From: CAZTZY01 sp964617765
GTDB lineage: Bacteria; Pseudomonadota; Gammaproteobacteria; Pseudomonadales; DT-91
Assembly (NCBI GenBank): GCA_964617765.1
Contig: CAZTZY010000116.1
Location: forward strand, 1 to 7,130
DNA length: 7,130 nt
Reading direction: 5' to 3'
Shown here: piece by piece, positions 5,818 to 7,130 of the stretch
How positions within the stretch are numbered: position 1 is the stretch's first letter
Layout: every line of letters starts with the position of its first letter
Made by a program: the position numbers and the translations under genes
The notes under the pieces: generated by a model
What the model saw: only the letters and a program-made list of their open reading frames with translations
Told to the model about the DNA's origin: nothing
Databases searched by the model: none

Positions 5818-6606
5818 TCAGATCAGTCCAGGGAATATCGCTTTGCGATTTTCAGGATATTCGCTGCCAAATTTATCCTTGTACCATTGGTGGGCGTTTC
5901 TGGCCTGGCCAAAGAGTGGTGTGATGACGATTATCGCGTAGATCACCCCCGGTAATGACCAGCTCATGATGGCGAAGCCTGTCCATTCGATCATTTCGCC
6001 TAAATAGTGCGGGCAGGAAACATATTTAAACATGCCGCCCTGGGGAATCTTGTAACCGGTTTCACCGGGCTTGCGCAGGTTGAGCAGGATATTGTCGGAG
6101 GTGATGTTGAGATAGAAGCCTGACAGAAATACCAAGGCGCCAATAATAAAGCGCGGGTCGGTTAGCCAGGTAATGTCATAACTTTTGAGCGCACCGAAAT
6201 AATGGCCAATCATGTAGCCGTTGACGATATAAAAAATCATTGAAAACAGCATCATCATTACCGGCATGGTTTTGCCATCGGCCTTGATGCGGTAAGGGTA
6301 AATCAGGGCGCGGTTGGTGTAGTGCATACAGAAGAATGCGATGAAAACCACCGAAGCATTGATGGGGTTATTGCCCAACAGGTAAAACAGCAGTACGGAT
6401 ATCAGCACCGGAATTTCCATGATAATCCACGCGGCCTTTTTGTTGATGTCGCCCAGCATCGACAGCCAGGTTTTTTCGGCGCGCCCGCTGATAGGCATCA
6501 TTTTCGAGATGAAGATAGGCAAGCCGGTGACCAGGTTGATGATGGCCCAGATAAAAACAAAGCGTTCAAATGCCTCGGGAGTAATGGTATTGATCGTTTC
6601 GAACAT
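5818..6606 (-). CDS. Steroid 5-alpha-reductase family membrane protein (3-oxo-5-alpha-steroid 4-dehydrogenase)
   Basis: The 262-residue polytopic protein has hydrophobic segments near 13-33, 59-77, 82-94, 113-137, 152-168 and 207-231. It aligns closely with human SRD5A2 recalled from memory. AAWIIMEIP matches AAWFLQELP, placing E64 at catalytic E57. CMHYTNRALIYP matches CLHYFHRTFVY, placing Y96 at Y91 and R99 at R94. LNITSDNIL (166-174) matches INIHSDYIL. LRKPGETGYKIPQGGMFKYVS (177-197) is the NADPH-site signature, followed by GEMIEWTGFAIMSWSLP. The C-terminal AHQWYKDKFGSEYPENRKAIFP block completes the family. The expected reaction is NADPH-dependent reduction of the delta-4 bond of a 3-oxosteroid or similar enone lipid in the inner membrane. 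I choose ATG 6606, which has an AAAGG seven to eleven bases upstream, over an in-frame ATG at 6651 that would overlap the operator. It heads the - strand operon. A proteobacterial homologue (PbSRD5A) is known to reduce steroids in vitro. Confidence 0.9.
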   Translation of the reverse strand: MFETINTITPEAFERFVFIWAIINLVTGLPIFISKMMPISGRAEKTWLSMLGDINKKAAWIIMEIPVLISVLLFYLLGNNPINASVVFIAFFCMHYTNRALIYPYRIKADGKTMPVMMMLFSMIFYIVNGYMIGHYFGALKSYDITWLTDPRFIIGALVFLSGFYLNITSDNILLNLRKPGETGYKIPQGGMFKYVSCPHYLGEMIEWTGFAIMSWSLPGVIYAIIVITPLFGQARNAHQWYKDKFGSEYPENRKAIFPGLI

Positions 6607-6650
6607 GATTAACCTTTCGCTTGATGTTGAAATGTTACATAATGAATACA

Positions 6651-6672
6651 AGTGTCACATTGTTGTGACACT
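6651..6672. promoter_or_regulatory. Probable TetR-family operator (9+9 bp inverted repeat)
   Basis: AGTGTCACA (6651-6659) and TGTGACACT (6664-6672) form a perfect inverted repeat with a 4-base TTGT spacer. Its size and placement between a TetR-family gene and a divergent operon fit a site bound by a TetR dimer. It overlaps the putative -35 of the regulator gene, so the regulator would repress itself and probably also the steroid operon. Confidence 0.72.
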
Positions 6673-6691
6673 GTAGTCAATAGTGTAATAT
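6663..6691 (+). promoter_or_regulatory. Putative sigma70 promoter of the TetR gene
   Basis: TTGTGA (6663-6668) and TAATAT (6686-6691) are 17 bases apart; each matches four of six consensus positions. The -35 element lies inside the right arm of the predicted operator, which fits autorepression. The next 42 bases reach the ATG at 6734. Confidence 0.45.
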
Positions 6692-6733
6692 AGATTTACT
6701 TTGAATTTTGTTTCTACACATTCAGGAAATGCC

Positions 6734-7130
6734 ATGTCATCGCCCGTTATCGATCAAGATTACAGCCAGCCTTACCCAACCATCGAGGAAATGACCCGCA
6801 ACAAATTGCTGGATGCCGGCATTCGCTGCCTGCAGCGTTATGGTATACGCAAAACCTCCATACGCCAGATAGCCGAAGAATCAGGCCTGGCGCGGCAGAC
6901 GGTGTATCACTATTTCAGTAACAAAGAAGAATTGTTGCTGGCTGCCTTTGAGCGCGAAGGTTTCCGGTTGGGTTTGGCAGCCGCAGGGCATATTGCCCAG
7001 TTTCCTGAAGTTGAGGATAAATTCGTTGAAGCTTTTATTTATATTTATGAAGGGTTTCCGAAAAATCCTATCCTTGCCAAAGTGATTGAACCCGGCTCGG
7101 ATTTTTTCCATACGTTTGGCATGGCGAATT
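6734..7130 (+). CDS. TetR/AcrR-family transcriptional regulator, 3' truncated by window
   Basis: The frame is open from ATG 6734 to the window end, giving 132 residues. The start has AGGA at 6724-6727, six bases upstream. After a 15-residue leader (MSSPVIDQDYSQPYP) comes a typical TetR DNA-binding domain: helix 1 NKLLDAGIRCLQRYG (23-37), then a helix-turn-helix TSIRQIAEESGLARQTVYHYF (about 41-61) with the conserved G51, V57, Y58, Y60 and F61, and the closing SNKEELLLAAF (62-72). The ligand-binding domain begins after about residue 80 and is cut. It is divergent from the steroid-type operon, with a perfect inverted repeat between them, so it most likely represses that operon and itself, released by a substrate-like ligand. 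The ligand is unknown; a steroid or related lipid is an inference from the neighbours. Confidence 0.9.
   Translation, partial: MSSPVIDQDYSQPYPTIEEMTRNKLLDAGIRCLQRYGIRKTSIRQIAEESGLARQTVYHYFSNKEELLLAAFEREGFRLGLAAAGHIAQFPEVEDKFVEAFIYIYEGFPKNPILAKVIEPGSDFFHTFGMAN

Larger units (their letters stand above)
6607..6733. promoter_or_regulatory. Divergent promoter region between the steroid operon and the TetR gene
   Basis: This 127-base AT-rich region serves both directions. It holds the 22-base operator at 6651-6672, a smaller ATGT-T-ACAT palindrome at 6632-6640, and an AGTGTAATA at 6682-6690 that resembles one operator half-site. On the - strand a TTGACT (complement of 6675-6680) could be a -35 box, but I found no matching -10 at the right distance. 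Confidence 0.6.

Noticed and set aside
6322..6612. Open frames on the + strand opposite the 5-alpha-reductase gene
   Set aside because: The - strand product is a strong family match across this stretch; the + strand translations are His/Asp-rich or mixed with no recognisable domain.
6607..6651. Upstream ATG at 6651 as start of the reductase, adding 15 residues
   Set aside because: It would run to the edge of the operator and lacks a good Shine-Dalgarno, whereas ATG 6606 has AAAGG at suitable spacing and family-like length.
1..7130. CRISPR array, tRNA/rRNA genes, transposase or integrase genes
   Set aside because: No regularly spaced direct repeats, no cloverleaf-like segment with the conserved GGTTCRA context, and no recognisable transposase or integrase sequence were found by eye.

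Overview
The window looks like part of a gammaproteobacterial chromosome. The evidence is a near-consensus gamma-type LexA box (CTGT-N8-ACAG), E. coli-like Shine-Dalgarno sequences and the gene families present; the genus cannot be read from the sequence. It has two unlike halves that converge near position 3600.

Left half (1-3531, all + strand, visibly AT-richer) resembles an accessory or defence island. It opens with the last 62 codons of what looks like an MmeI-type DNA methyltransferase/restriction enzyme. After 76 bases holding a strong SOS box comes a compact operon: a minimal nucleotidyltransferase-fold protein (DUF6932-like), overlapped by ATGA with a 312-residue protein of unknown function, then 19 bases later a DUF5131 (phage Gp37/Gp68) protein with a three-cysteine motif. 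A 262-base gap containing several inverted repeats leads to a lone DUF262 (ParB/GmrSD-N-like) gene that appears to lack its C-terminal end. My inference is that the SOS-controlled operon is a poorly described conflict module; nothing in the sequence proves this.

Right half (3690-7130) looks like a catabolic or lipid-modification locus. On the - strand, in transcription order, are a steroid 5-alpha-reductase-family membrane protein with the human catalytic Glu and Tyr preserved, a sterol C24-methyltransferase-like SAM enzyme, and an extended SDR of the 3-beta-hydroxysteroid dehydrogenase/epimerase type. Gaps are 41 and 8 bases, so they form one operon. Divergent from it starts a TetR-family regulator, cut by the window end. 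A perfect 9+9 bp inverted repeat lies between them and is the likely operator. The three enzymes together suggest modification of a steroid or similar isoprenoid lipid, with control by a lipid- or steroid-like ligand of the TetR protein. No cyclase or other sterol-synthesis gene is visible, so the substrate may be exogenous.
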